Below, one piece after another: positions 27,101 through 36,200 of a stretch of DNA of 64,000 nucleotides (position 1 is its first letter; the number at the start of each line of letters is the position of its first letter). Under the pieces are notes generated by a model that worked only from the letters and a program-made list of their open reading frames with translations, was not told the origin of the DNA and searched no databases. The stretch is taken from contig NZ_VIVR01000001.1 in NCBI RefSeq assembly GCF_007828955.1, positions 7,068,001 through 7,132,000 on the forward strand, written 5' to 3'. The translations under genes were made by a program, and so were the position numbers. The stretch comes from Kitasatospora atroaurantiaca. GTDB taxonomy: Bacteria; Actinomycetota; Actinomycetes; Streptomycetales; Streptomycetaceae.

Positions 27101-29332
27101 ATGGCGAGTTCTCTGAATCGACGTCAGTTCCTGTCCGCGGCCGCAGGTGTGGCCGCGGCAGCCATCGCCGGCGGCAGCCTCGCGGCCGGCGTCGCGCACG
27201 CGGCACCGAGCACCTACACTCCCGACTGGACCTCGGTCGACCAGCACCCGCCGGCCCCGGAGTGGTTCCAGGACGCCAAGTTCGGGATCTACTTCCACTG
27301 GGGGGTCTTCAGCGTTCCCGCGTACGACAACGAGTGGTACCCGCGGAACATGTACAAGTCCGGCAGCAGGGCCAACCAGCACCACATCGCGACCTACGGT
27401 CAGCCGTCGGCCTGGCCGTACCACAACTTCATCAACGGAGCGCAGGACCTCGCGGGCAACACCGTGCAGTTCGCGCCGAAGCTGAAGTCGGCCGGCGGGA
27501 ACTTCGACCCCGACGAGTGGGCGCAGCTGTTCGTCGACGCCGGCGCCAAGTACGCCGGACCGGTCGCCGAGCACCACGACGGCTTCTCCATGTGGGACAG
27601 CCAGGTCAACGAGTGGAACTCGGTCGCCAAGGGCCCGAAGCTGAACCTGCTGCAGCTGTTCGCCACGGCGATCCGTGCCAAGAACCTCAAGCTGCTGGTG
27701 GCCATGCACCACGCGTTCAACTTCAACGGCTTCTACGAGAGCGCCCCCGCCCAGACGGACCCGAGCCTGAAGAAGCTCTACGGGCAGCTGGGTTCGGCCG
27801 CGGAGAACCAGCTCTGGTACGACAAGCTGAAGGAGGTCGTCGACCGCGCCCAGCCGGACATCCTCTGGCAGGACTTCGACCTGAACAAGGTCGACGAGAC
27901 ACAGCGTCTGAACTTCCTGTCGTACTACTACAACCAGGCCAATTCCTGGGGCCGCGAGGTCGTCGCCACCTTCAAGGACGGCCTCGACAACAAGGGCGAG
28001 GTCTTCGACTACGAGCGCGGCGGCCCGGCGGACCTCACCAGCCCGTACTGGCTGACCGACGACAGCATCTCCAGTAGCAGCTGGTGCTACACGCAGGGCA
28101 TCGGCTACTACAGCATCCAGCAGATGCTGCACTCGTTGATCGACCGGGTCAGCAAGAACGGCAACGTCCTGCTGAACATCGCGCCGATGGCCGACGGCAC
28201 CATCCCCCAGGGGCAGAAGGACGTCCTGCTCGGCATCGGCGACCACCTGAAGCGCTTCGGCGAGTCGATCTACTCGACCCGCGCCTGGACGGTGTACGGC
28301 GAGGGCCCGACGAAGATGGGCGGCGGCTCCTTCACCAACCCGACGGCAGGCACGCCGCAGGACATCCGCTTCACCCGCAACAAGGCCGGGAACGTCCTGT
28401 ACGCCACCGTCCTTGGCTGGCCCGGTAGTTCAGTCACGATCAGGACCCTCAGCTCGGACCGGATCAACCTCTCGTCGCTGACCTCGGTGAAGCTGCTCGG
28501 CTCCACCGCCGGAACCACCATCGACCTGGCCGCACCGGTGCAGAGCGCCTCCGGCCTCACGGTCGCGCTGCCCTCCTCCGCGCCGTACAGCGCCAACGCG
28601 TACGTCCTGAAGCTCTCCTTCTCGGGCACCATCCCGGACCTGCTGCCGCCGCCCGGCGCCGTCGCCTTCAAGGACGTCAACTACACCGGCGCCTCCGCCG
28701 CACTCGCCGTGGGCGAGTACACCGCGGCCGACCTCGCCACGGCCGGCGTGGGCGCGGCCGCCATCTCCTCCATCCGTACCTCCCCCGGCTTCCAGGTCAT
28801 CGGCTACTCGGCGGACAACTTCACCGGCACCGCCTGGACCTTCACCGCCGACAACCCCGACCTCAGGGCCACCGGCAACAACGACCAGATCACCTCGCTG
28901 AAGGTCCAGTTCAACCCGGCGACGTACTTCCGGATCATCAACGTCACCGACGGCCTCGCCCTGGACAGCGGCGGCAACGTCGCCTCCGGGTCCAACCTCA
29001 AGCAGTGGACCTGGAACGGCAGCACCAACCTGCAGTGGCAGGCGGTCGACGTGGGCGGCGGCTACTACAAGCTGGTCAACCGCACCAACGGCATGGTCGC
29101 CGACGGCTGGGGCGCCACCACGGCCGGCTCCGCGGCCCGGCAGGCCGCGTGGAACGGCAGCACCAACCAGCAGTGGAAGATCACCCTCCGGACCGGCTAC
29201 GGCTACTCGATCGCCAACCGCGCCACCGGTCTGGTCCTCGACGGCGGCGGCAGCGTGGCGTCGGGCTCCGTGACCAAGCAGTGGGGGTACAACACCAGCT
29301 CCAACCTGCTGTGGACCATCACGGCGGTGTAG
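27101..29332 (+). CDS. Secreted GH29 alpha-L-fucosidase with crystallin-like and ricin domains
   Basis: 743 aa from the ATG at 27101; an ATG 9 nt earlier lacks spacing for a ribosome site. Tat leader LNRRQFLSAAAG. The catalytic barrel (about 40-400) has KFGIYFHWGVFSVPAY, EHHDGFSMWDS and nucleophile Asp258 in PDILWQDFD. A beta-sandwich follows, then a beta/gamma-crystallin-like module (about 525-600, DVNYTG, ISSIR, NFTG) and a ricin-like trefoil (about 610-743, LDSGGNVASGS, QWQ). It releases terminal L-fucose outside the cell, right beside the divergent fucose operon. A homologue is at 62999-64000. Confidence 0.94.
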   Translation: MASSLNRRQFLSAAAGVAAAAIAGGSLAAGVAHAAPSTYTPDWTSVDQHPPAPEWFQDAKFGIYFHWGVFSVPAYDNEWYPRNMYKSGSRANQHHIATYGQPSAWPYHNFINGAQDLAGNTVQFAPKLKSAGGNFDPDEWAQLFVDAGAKYAGPVAEHHDGFSMWDSQVNEWNSVAKGPKLNLLQLFATAIRAKNLKLLVAMHHAFNFNGFYESAPAQTDPSLKKLYGQLGSAAENQLWYDKLKEVVDRAQPDILWQDFDLNKVDETQRLNFLSYYYNQANSWGREVVATFKDGLDNKGEVFDYERGGPADLTSPYWLTDDSISSSSWCYTQGIGYYSIQQMLHSLIDRVSKNGNVLLNIAPMADGTIPQGQKDVLLGIGDHLKRFGESIYSTRAWTVYGEGPTKMGGGSFTNPTAGTPQDIRFTRNKAGNVLYATVLGWPGSSVTIRTLSSDRINLSSLTSVKLLGSTAGTTIDLAAPVQSASGLTVALPSSAPYSANAYVLKLSFSGTIPDLLPPPGAVAFKDVNYTGASAALAVGEYTAADLATAGVGAAAISSIRTSPGFQVIGYSADNFTGTAWTFTADNPDLRATGNNDQITSLKVQFNPATYFRIINVTDGLALDSGGNVASGSNLKQWTWNGSTNLQWQAVDVGGGYYKLVNRTNGMVADGWGATTAGSAARQAAWNGSTNQQWKITLRTGYGYSIANRATGLVLDGGGSVASGSVTKQWGYNTSSNLLWTITAV

Positions 29333-29352
29333 TCACCGGCCACCACCGGTAC

Positions 29353-29382
29353 GGGGCCGCAGGCGCAACGGCCTGCGGCCCC
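29353..29382 (+). terminator. Terminator after GH29
   Basis: 12-bp perfect stem GGGGCCGCAGGC / GCCTGCGGCCCC with a 6-nt loop, 20 nt past the GH29 stop. Confidence 0.75.
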
Positions 29383-29491
29383 GGCCGCTCCGACCCCTGT
29401 TCGTGCGTGATGTCTTGACGCGGGCCCGGAGTTCGTCAAAAGTGAGGGCCTGACCCGGCCGACCCCATGGCGGTCGCCCCGGTGCCCGAAT

Positions 29492-29505
29492 TGTGAGCGT
29501 TAACA
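29492..29505. promoter_or_regulatory. LacI-type operator TGTGAGCGTTAACA before GH43
   Basis: The 14-mer is identical to the one at 61219-61232 before GH62 and differs by one base from the minus-strand reading of the GH54 site. It lies about 190 bp before the GH43 start. The rest of 29333-29694 contains the GH29 terminator, a possible -35 (TTGACG, 29415-29420) and no gene. Confidence 0.65.
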
Positions 29506-29694
29506 GCTGTGTGCGGTCCGGGGACCCGGTAGGGGGTCATCGTCGTCGGTCCCGGGTTCGGAGGGCCGTTCCCCTCCAGCGGTTCCAACAGGCCTCTGCC
29601 CGACCGCCCGGGCCGCCGTGTCATGTTTCGTTCGAAGAGACCGCCATTTCCTCGGGATGCCCGGCGGGCTCTCCCTTGACCAAGGACGGGATTC

Positions 29695-31746
29695 GTGGAC
29701 ATCACCAGACGTCAGCTCGGCCGGCTCGCGGCGGTCGGCGCGGGGGCGCTCCTGCTGCCGGGGCTGCTGCCACCGGGCCGGGCGGCGGCAGCCGTGCCTC
29801 CGGCCGGGACGTGGGGCGACCAGGGCGACGGCACCTACGTCAACCCGGTCCTCCCGGGCGACTTCAGCGACTGGGACTGCATCCGGGTCGGCGCCGACTA
29901 CTACGGCATCACCAGCACGTTCGGGTACTCGCCCGGCGTGGCCGTGCTGCATTCGACGGACCTGGTCAACTGGCGGACGCTCGGCGGCGTGGTCGACGAC
30001 GTCACCGCCATCGGTCCGCTGCTGAACTGGGACCGGATGGGACGCTTCGGCCGCGGCGTGTGGGCCGGGTCCATCCGCTACCACGCGGGGCGGTACTGGG
30101 TGTACTTCAACACCCCCGACGAGGGCTTCTTCATGTCTTCGGCCCCCTCGCCGGCCGGGCCGTGGGATCCGCTGACAGCGGTGTGGCGGACCTCCGGCTG
30201 GGACGACCCGTGCCCCTTCTGGGACGACGACGGGCAGGGCTACCTGGTCACCACGCACTACTCGGACGGCTACAAGATCCACCTGTTCAAGCTGTCGGAG
30301 GACGGCAAGTCGCTGGTCGGCCCGTCCACGGTGATCCACCAGTCGCCGGGCAGCGAGGCCAACAAGCTCTACAAGATCAACGGGCGCTACTACCACCTGT
30401 ACAGCGAGGTGAAGCCCGAGGGCCGGGTCCTCATGATGAACCGCGGCTCCAGTCTCTACGGCCCGTTCGAGACCCGGCAGCTGGAGCACGTCAACGCCGC
30501 GGTGGACCGCGAGCCCAACCAGGGCGGGCTGGTCCAGGCCCCGGACGGCACCTGGTACTTCGTGACGCACCACGGCCACGGCGACTGGGAGGGGCGGCCG
30601 CTGTCCCTGCTGCCGGTGACCTGGGTGGACGGCTGGCCGATCCTGGGCCAGGTGGGTGCGGACGGCATCGGCAGCATGGTGTGGACGGGCCAGGTGCCCG
30701 CCGGCGGCACGCCCGGTCTACCGGTCGACGCGCTGCCCCCCGTGGTCACCGGCGACCTGTTCACCGACACCCGGCTCAAACCGCAGTGGGAGTGGTACTA
30801 CCAGCCGCGCGCCGACCACTGGTCGTTGACCGAACGCCCCGGCTACCTGCGGCTGAAGGCGTTCGCACCGCTGGCGGCCAACAACCTGACCAAGGTGGGC
30901 AACACCCTCACACAACGCGTGCTGCGCACGGCCGGCGGCGCGACGGTGACCGTCCGCATCGAACTGGCCGGCCTCGCCGACGGGCAGTTCGCCGGGCTGT
31001 GCCACTACGCGTCCACCTACGCCGGGTTGGGGGTGCGGTGCGCCGGGACCACCACCACGATCTCGCAGAACGTCAACGGCACCCTCACCGACGGTCCGGT
31101 GCTCACACAGAACGCCGTGTGGCTGCGCACCTCGTGGGACGTGAGCGGAGTCAGCCGGTTCTCCTACAGCCTCGACGGCAACACCTTCACCTCGTTCGGC
31201 GGCACCTACCAGCTCACCTGGGGCGGTTACCGGGGCGACCGGGTCGGCCTCTACACCTACAACCCGAACGGCACCGGCTATGTCGACTTCGACTCGGTGC
31301 AGTACACCCTCGGGGACGCCAAGGCGTACAAGATCGTCAGTGTACGCAGCGGCAAGGTCGCCGACGTGGGCGGCGCATCGAAGGCGGACGGCGCGGGCCT
31401 GGTCCAGTGGACCGACAAGGGCGTGCCGAACCAGCAGTGGACCTTCCAGTCCACGGCGGACGGCTACCACACCATCATGTGCGTCAACAGCGGCAAGGTC
31501 CTCGACGTGGCGGCCTCCTCGACGGCGGACGGCGCACGGGTCGTGCAGGCCACCGCCGACGGCCGGGCGAGCCAGCAGTGGCAGCTGCGCCCGCAGGCCG
31601 GCGGCCAGTTCGCCCTGGTCAACCGCAACAGCGGCAAGGTGCTCGATGTCAGCGGGGGCGGTACGGCCGACGGCGCCGTGCTGATCCAGTACTCCGACCG
31701 GGGCAGCACCAACCAGCGGTGGACCTTCCAGCGCGTCACCGGCTAG
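29695..31746 (+). CDS. Secreted GH43 enzyme with a beta-sandwich and ricin domain
   Basis: 683 aa, GTG start with AAGGA 8 nt upstream. Tat leader ITRRQLGRLAAVGAG. The five-bladed GH43 domain (about 40-350) has the expected acids: Asp in DFSDWDCIRV, Asp in GWDDPCPFWDDDG and Glu in YHLYSEVKPEG. A C-terminal GH43 beta-sandwich (about 355-535) and a ricin-type trefoil (about 540-683, SGKVADVGGASKADG, SGKVLDV repeats) follow. Arabinofuranosidase or xylosidase activity is likely; the arabinose-type operator upstream favours arabinose release. Confidence 0.88.
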   Translation: MDITRRQLGRLAAVGAGALLLPGLLPPGRAAAAVPPAGTWGDQGDGTYVNPVLPGDFSDWDCIRVGADYYGITSTFGYSPGVAVLHSTDLVNWRTLGGVVDDVTAIGPLLNWDRMGRFGRGVWAGSIRYHAGRYWVYFNTPDEGFFMSSAPSPAGPWDPLTAVWRTSGWDDPCPFWDDDGQGYLVTTHYSDGYKIHLFKLSEDGKSLVGPSTVIHQSPGSEANKLYKINGRYYHLYSEVKPEGRVLMMNRGSSLYGPFETRQLEHVNAAVDREPNQGGLVQAPDGTWYFVTHHGHGDWEGRPLSLLPVTWVDGWPILGQVGADGIGSMVWTGQVPAGGTPGLPVDALPPVVTGDLFTDTRLKPQWEWYYQPRADHWSLTERPGYLRLKAFAPLAANNLTKVGNTLTQRVLRTAGGATVTVRIELAGLADGQFAGLCHYASTYAGLGVRCAGTTTTISQNVNGTLTDGPVLTQNAVWLRTSWDVSGVSRFSYSLDGNTFTSFGGTYQLTWGGYRGDRVGLYTYNPNGTGYVDFDSVQYTLGDAKAYKIVSVRSGKVADVGGASKADGAGLVQWTDKGVPNQQWTFQSTADGYHTIMCVNSGKVLDVAASSTADGARVVQATADGRASQQWQLRPQAGGQFALVNRNSGKVLDVSGGGTADGAVLIQYSDRGSTNQRWTFQRVTG

Positions 31747-31768
31747 GCGGTGGTTCGACGTTCCCGCA

Positions 31769-31801
31769 CCGGCCCCGCTGCCCGATGGGCAGCGGGGCCG
31801 G
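31769..31801 (+). terminator. Terminator after GH43
   Basis: Perfect 15-bp stem (31769-31783 with 31787-31801) and a GAT loop, 22 nt past the stop. Confidence 0.8.
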
Positions 31802-31817
31802 CTCGTTCGCACTCCAG

Positions 31818-31836
31818 AAATGAGTAGTACTCATTT
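31818..31836. promoter_or_regulatory. Palindromic operator AAATGAGTAGTACTCATTT
   Basis: A perfect 19-nt palindrome with 9-bp arms upstream of the second GH141-like gene. It contains ATGAGT-N3-ACTCAT, found perfectly at 11345-11359 and imperfectly over the first GH141-like promoter. The GT-AGT-AC core agrees with FadR-subfamily consensus sites. Confidence 0.6.
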
Positions 31837-31959
31837 GCCGGTGAGATTGCGTGTCAACGACACCGAGGAGAGAAGGGGCCTATAGGGAGATACCGGACAT
31901 AATCCCACCCTGGAGAGTATCGATGCACTGTGTTATCGAAATGAAGCGTGCGTAAACCC

Positions 31960-31988
31960 TTGACGTAGCTGACGATAGGGCGGCTAAT
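31960..31988 (+). promoter_or_regulatory. Candidate promoter of the second GH141-like gene
   Basis: TTGACG (31960-31965) and GCTAAT (31983-31988) with a 17-nt spacer, about 70 nt before the ATG. The region 31747-32056 is otherwise filled by the GH43 terminator and the palindrome. Confidence 0.45.
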
Positions 31989-32056
31989 TTCACCCAGAAC
32001 TCGCCGAGCCGCGATGAGCGTCCGCTCGACCGTCCGACCCACCAGGATGGATCAGG

Positions 32057-35000
32057 ATGAAACCCCTCACCTCCGTCGTCCGCAAGGCGCCAGTGGCGCT
32101 TGCGGCGGCCGTCTCCGCCACGTTGCTGGCCTCCCTCGCCGCGCCGCCCCCGGCCGCGGCCGCGACCCAGGCGACGTACTACGTCGCCCCCGGCGGTGAC
32201 GACGCCAACCCCGGCAGCATCACGGCGCCGTTCAAGACCCTCCAGCACGCGCGGGACGTCGTGCGCACGGTCGACAGCAACATGACCGGGGACATCAACG
32301 TCTTTCTCCGGGGCGGCACCTACCCGGTGAGCAGCACCGTCGACTTCACCTCGGCCGACTCCGGCACGAACGGGCACCGTGTCGTCTACGCCGCCTTCCC
32401 GGGCGAGAAGCCGGTCCTGGACGGAGGCGTTCAGGTGACCGGCTGGACGCAGCACGGCGGGAACATCTGGAAGGCCACCCTCAACCGGGACGACAAGCTC
32501 CGCGCGCTCTACGTCAACGACAAGCGCGCTCAGATAGCGTCGAAGACGATCAACTCGGCCGGATGCTACGGGACCTACAGCGTCACGGCAGGCCAGGCTC
32601 CCTGGGCCTGGGAGTCGGGTTCGCAGTGCGACGGAGCCAAGTACAGCCTCTCCGATCTGCCCGCCATCGCCTCCAACCAGGACGACGTCGAGATCAAGTC
32701 GATGAGCACCTGGAACACGGCCATCGTCGGAGTCCGCCAGATCACCACGAGCTCGGACGGCGCCAATCGGGTGGCTCTGTTCCAGCAACCTGGCGCGGCC
32801 ATGGCCCAGGGATCGGCGTACGCTGCCTTCGTCGCCGGCAGCGGCAGCCACACGATCATGAACGCGTTCGAGTTCCTGGACCAGCCGGGCGAGTTCTACT
32901 TCGACAAGAGCACGCACACGGTCTACTACTACAAGTCCGGCTCCGATGACATGACGACGGCGCAGGTCTTCGCGCCGAACAACCTCTCCACCCTCATCCA
33001 CGTCACCGGCACGTCCACGACCGACCACGCGCGGAACATCACGTTCTCCGGGCTCACGATCGAGCACTCCGACTGGAACCTGGTCAACGTCGCGGGCTCC
33101 GTCTTCCGGCAGGGCCAGCAGGGCAACGCCAGCACCAACGTGTACGCCAGGAAGAACTTCCACGCGTACACCTACCGCAACGTCGACCTGCCGCCCGCGG
33201 CCGTCCAGATCGAGAACGCCGACGGGATCGTCCTGCAGGGCAACACGGTGCAGCACACCGGCGCCGACGGGATCACCCTGGCCAACGATGTGACGGACTC
33301 GCAGTTGACCGGCAACGTCACGAACGACATCGCCGGGTCCGCCATCACCGTGGGACACCCCCAGCACGTGTACATCGGTGACTACACCTCGACCAACCAC
33401 GAGAAGTACCCGGTGAACGCCGAGGGACTCTGCAAGAACATCTCGATCACGGACAACTACCTCTACGACAGCGCGGTGCTGTTCCAGGGCTCCAGCCCCG
33501 TGTCGGCGTACTTCGTCGATTCCCTGTCCGTGCAGCACAACCGGATCGAGAAGTCCCCGTGGGCGGGCATCACGCTCGGCTGGGGGTGGTGGAACTTCGA
33601 CGGCTCGACGAACTCCGTCAATCCCGGGAACCCGACCACCACGGCCAAGAACAACACCATCAAGTACAACGAGATCTTCGACACGATGTTGGTGCTCGGC
33701 GACTCCGGTCCCATCTACACGCTGGGCAGCCAGCCGGGAACGGATATCAGCGGCAACTACATCAAGGGCGTCCCTGCCGGCCACAAGTACGGCCTGCACC
33801 CCGATGAAGGCTCCGCCTTCATCAACGAGCACGACAACGTGCTCGACGTCGACCCGGGCGTGTACTTCGCCATCAACTCCGGTACCTGGGGCCGGCAGCA
33901 CGACCTGAGCCTCACCAACAACTACGGCACCGTCAACAAGATCGCCGGCAGGAACGTCCCGAACAGCACGATCACGGACGTGCGGGGCTACGGGGACAAC
34001 GTGTGGCCGTCGCAGGCGTACAGCATCGCCCTGAACGCGGGTCTGGAGGAGGCCTACAAGAACCTCCTGCCCGCCGCGGTCACGGCTGCGCAGGACTACG
34101 CGCTGCCCGCGAGCACGTTCGCCGGCACGGGCGTGATGACCATCCCGGTGCGCAGCCCCAAGGACGCGACGAAGACGCTGTGGCTGGCTCCGGCCGGTAC
34201 GACGACGTTCGCCGCCGGTCCCACCATGACCAGCGCGAGCGGCACCGCGACGAGCATCCGTGTCCCGCAGACGGCGGGTGACTACCGGCTCTACGTCGTG
34301 GACGCCCAGGGCAACGCGTCTCCCGCGTCGAAGGCCCTCGTGCGGCAGCGCTGGAGCCACGTCGACGACAAGGCCGCGGGCGTGACGTACTCCGGGACCT
34401 GGTCGAACTGGAACGACTCGAAGGACGTGAACGGGTCCGAGAAGGTCACGAGCACCGCGGGCAACTACGCCGAGTTCTCGTTCACCGGCACGGGCGTGCG
34501 GTACCTCAGCATGACGCAGCCGAACATGGGCAAGGTGGACGTCTACATCGACGGCACCCTGACCCAGGCGGGCATCGACGCCTACGCCCCGACGGTGACG
34601 AAGCAGGTGCCGCTGTTCGAGAAGACAAATCTGGCCGCGGGCCCGCACAAGATCAGGGTGGTGTGCACCGGGACGAAGAACACCGCCGCCTCCTCCGCCG
34701 TCTGCGCGGTGGACGCCTTCGCCTCCATCCAGTTCCCCGCGACGAACGCCAACTACAAGCTGGTCAACAAGGGCAGCAACAAGGCGGTCGACGTGTCAGG
34801 CGGATCGCTGTCCGCCGGAGCCAACGTCATCCAGTGGACCGACTCCGGTGCCGGGAACCAGAACTGGCGCTTCGTCCCGGTGGGTGACGGCAGTTACAAG
34901 GTCGTCAGCCGGAACAGTGCCCTGGTCATGGACGTCAGTGGTGCCTCCACCGCGGACGGCGCGTCCGTCATCCAGTCGTCCGACACCAACGCCGCGGACC

Positions 35001-35158
35001 AGCACTGGACACTGGTCGCCACCGGAAACGGCTACTACAAGATCAAGAACGTCAACAGCGGCAAGGTGCTCGACGTGTCCTCGGGAGGCACTCAGCTCGC
35101 CCAGGCGACGGACACGAACGGCGACAGCCAGGTGTGGAAGGTGGTCAACGTGGACTGA
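32057..35158 (+). CDS. Secreted parallel beta-helix enzyme, GH141-like, second copy
   Basis: 1033 aa. Sec signal to about residue 35. The beta-helix region (about 36-690) shares YYVAPGGDDANPGS, FLRGGTYPV, GEKPVLDGG and LRALYVNDKRAQ with the protein at 8449-11139, and WAGITLGWGWW in the helix core. After it comes a beta-sandwich (about 765-895, YAEFSFTGTGVRYLS, VDVYIDG) unlike the discoidin domain of the first copy, then a ricin-type trefoil with SNKAVDVSGGS and SGKVLDVSSGG repeats. Likely an exo- or endo-acting enzyme on fucosylated or xylan-type polymers. Confidence 0.78.
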   Translation: MKPLTSVVRKAPVALAAAVSATLLASLAAPPPAAAATQATYYVAPGGDDANPGSITAPFKTLQHARDVVRTVDSNMTGDINVFLRGGTYPVSSTVDFTSADSGTNGHRVVYAAFPGEKPVLDGGVQVTGWTQHGGNIWKATLNRDDKLRALYVNDKRAQIASKTINSAGCYGTYSVTAGQAPWAWESGSQCDGAKYSLSDLPAIASNQDDVEIKSMSTWNTAIVGVRQITTSSDGANRVALFQQPGAAMAQGSAYAAFVAGSGSHTIMNAFEFLDQPGEFYFDKSTHTVYYYKSGSDDMTTAQVFAPNNLSTLIHVTGTSTTDHARNITFSGLTIEHSDWNLVNVAGSVFRQGQQGNASTNVYARKNFHAYTYRNVDLPPAAVQIENADGIVLQGNTVQHTGADGITLANDVTDSQLTGNVTNDIAGSAITVGHPQHVYIGDYTSTNHEKYPVNAEGLCKNISITDNYLYDSAVLFQGSSPVSAYFVDSLSVQHNRIEKSPWAGITLGWGWWNFDGSTNSVNPGNPTTTAKNNTIKYNEIFDTMLVLGDSGPIYTLGSQPGTDISGNYIKGVPAGHKYGLHPDEGSAFINEHDNVLDVDPGVYFAINSGTWGRQHDLSLTNNYGTVNKIAGRNVPNSTITDVRGYGDNVWPSQAYSIALNAGLEEAYKNLLPAAVTAAQDYALPASTFAGTGVMTIPVRSPKDATKTLWLAPAGTTTFAAGPTMTSASGTATSIRVPQTAGDYRLYVVDAQGNASPASKALVRQRWSHVDDKAAGVTYSGTWSNWNDSKDVNGSEKVTSTAGNYAEFSFTGTGVRYLSMTQPNMGKVDVYIDGTLTQAGIDAYAPTVTKQVPLFEKTNLAAGPHKIRVVCTGTKNTAASSAVCAVDAFASIQFPATNANYKLVNKGSNKAVDVSGGSLSAGANVIQWTDSGAGNQNWRFVPVGDGSYKVVSRNSALVMDVSGASTADGASVIQSSDTNAADQHWTLVATGNGYYKIKNVNSGKVLDVSSGGTQLAQATDTNGDSQVWKVVNVD

Positions 35159-35594
35159 CCCGGTCCGCGAAGGAAGCAGCCCCGGCGCAGCTCCGGCGGG
35201 CCGCCTCCACCCGGGCCGACCGCAGGGCTCCTCGCTTCCTCGGCGAAGCGGGGAACCCCGCGGCGCGCGGGGGATCACGAGGCCTGCGCGGCCGGGGGTC
35301 GTGCCGGGCGGGGGAGGCCGGCCGCTGCGCCCAGGCGGGCCAGGCCTGCGCGGATACGAAGAACTCATGTCGGCCACGGCGGCGTTCGCGGCCGAGAACG
35401 GCTACAGCAAGCCGTGGCTGCGCCAGCCCCGGCAGATGATCCGGCCAATCTTCGCGGTCTGCGACGCCGAAGGCTGCGACCTGGCACTGCAGGAGGCGCC
35501 CGCTCGTCCGGAGGTACGAGGCGTGCGTACGGCTGTGCCGCAGGGCGGGCGAGGATCGGTGCTGCGGCGCCGGGCGCAGGGCCGGCCGCACGGG

Positions 35595-35681
35595 TCACAG
35601 GTTCTCGACGGTCTTCACCACCTCCTCCATCTCGTGTTCCAACTGCTTGTTCCTCTCCATCACCTTGTCATGCTTACCCAT
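35595..35681 (-). pseudogene. Coiled-coil gene remnant in a 1-kb gap
   Basis: The minus strand reads MGKHDKVMERNKQLEHEM and ends about ten residues later at a stop at 35595. The frame stays open upstream to about 35880 with charged residues (HLERKVRRLEQDRGDR) but no start codon, so this is probably the 3' end of a lost gene. Apart from it and the operator at 35924, the region 35159-36200 shows no gene I can support. Confidence 0.35.
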
Positions 35682-35923
35682 CCGGTCGCCCCGGTCCTGT
35701 TCGAGCCGGCGGACCTTCCGTTCGAGGTGTTCCCCATCAGGCTGCTCGCCTCGGGGAATTTCGCAGGAGGTGATCGGTTCGGCGGCCGCCGACCACGAAG
35801 ATCCTGACCGTGCGGACGGCGGTTGAGGCGTCCTGCCCTCAACAGCGCCTGCTGCGGCGGCGGTTGAGCAGGGCCCCGCAGATCAAGATTGGGTAACAGC
35901 GAGTGCTTCCTCTTGTCGCGCCA

Positions 35924-35941
35924 ATTGTTAGCGCTAACAAT
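35924..35941. promoter_or_regulatory. LacI-type operator ATTGTTAGCGCTAACAAT
   Basis: A perfect 18-nt palindrome with central GCGC, about 260 bp before the GH43-CBM42 gene. It is the most symmetric member of the TGTKAGCGYTAACA family in the window. Confidence 0.68.
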
Positions 35942-36200
35942 CTCATTCGAGCGAAACAGCGGCGTCACCTCCGGTTCACACGAGTGACCTGGGAGCGGCG
36001 CCGCCCGACCACTCGCGAAACCGGGCTGCGCACCCCCGCCGTCAGGTGCCGCACTCGGAAAGAGACAGTCAGTCGGGCGGCCTTGTTCCCGCTGCGTCGT
36101 GCGGCACTGACCGTGTCCCGCCCCACTGAGACCGAGCCCGCCCGCCACCCCAGTTCCTCCCTTCGCCCTGGTGCATGTACAGAACGATCAGGAGATGTCC

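Noticed and set aside
31769-31801. Hairpin as a possible riboswitch or operator
   Set aside because: A simple perfect GC stem right after a stop codon is better explained as a terminator.
35159-35560. Plus-strand frame after the second GH141-like gene
   Set aside because: No ribosome site, no recognisable motif and irregular codon use; likely non-coding.
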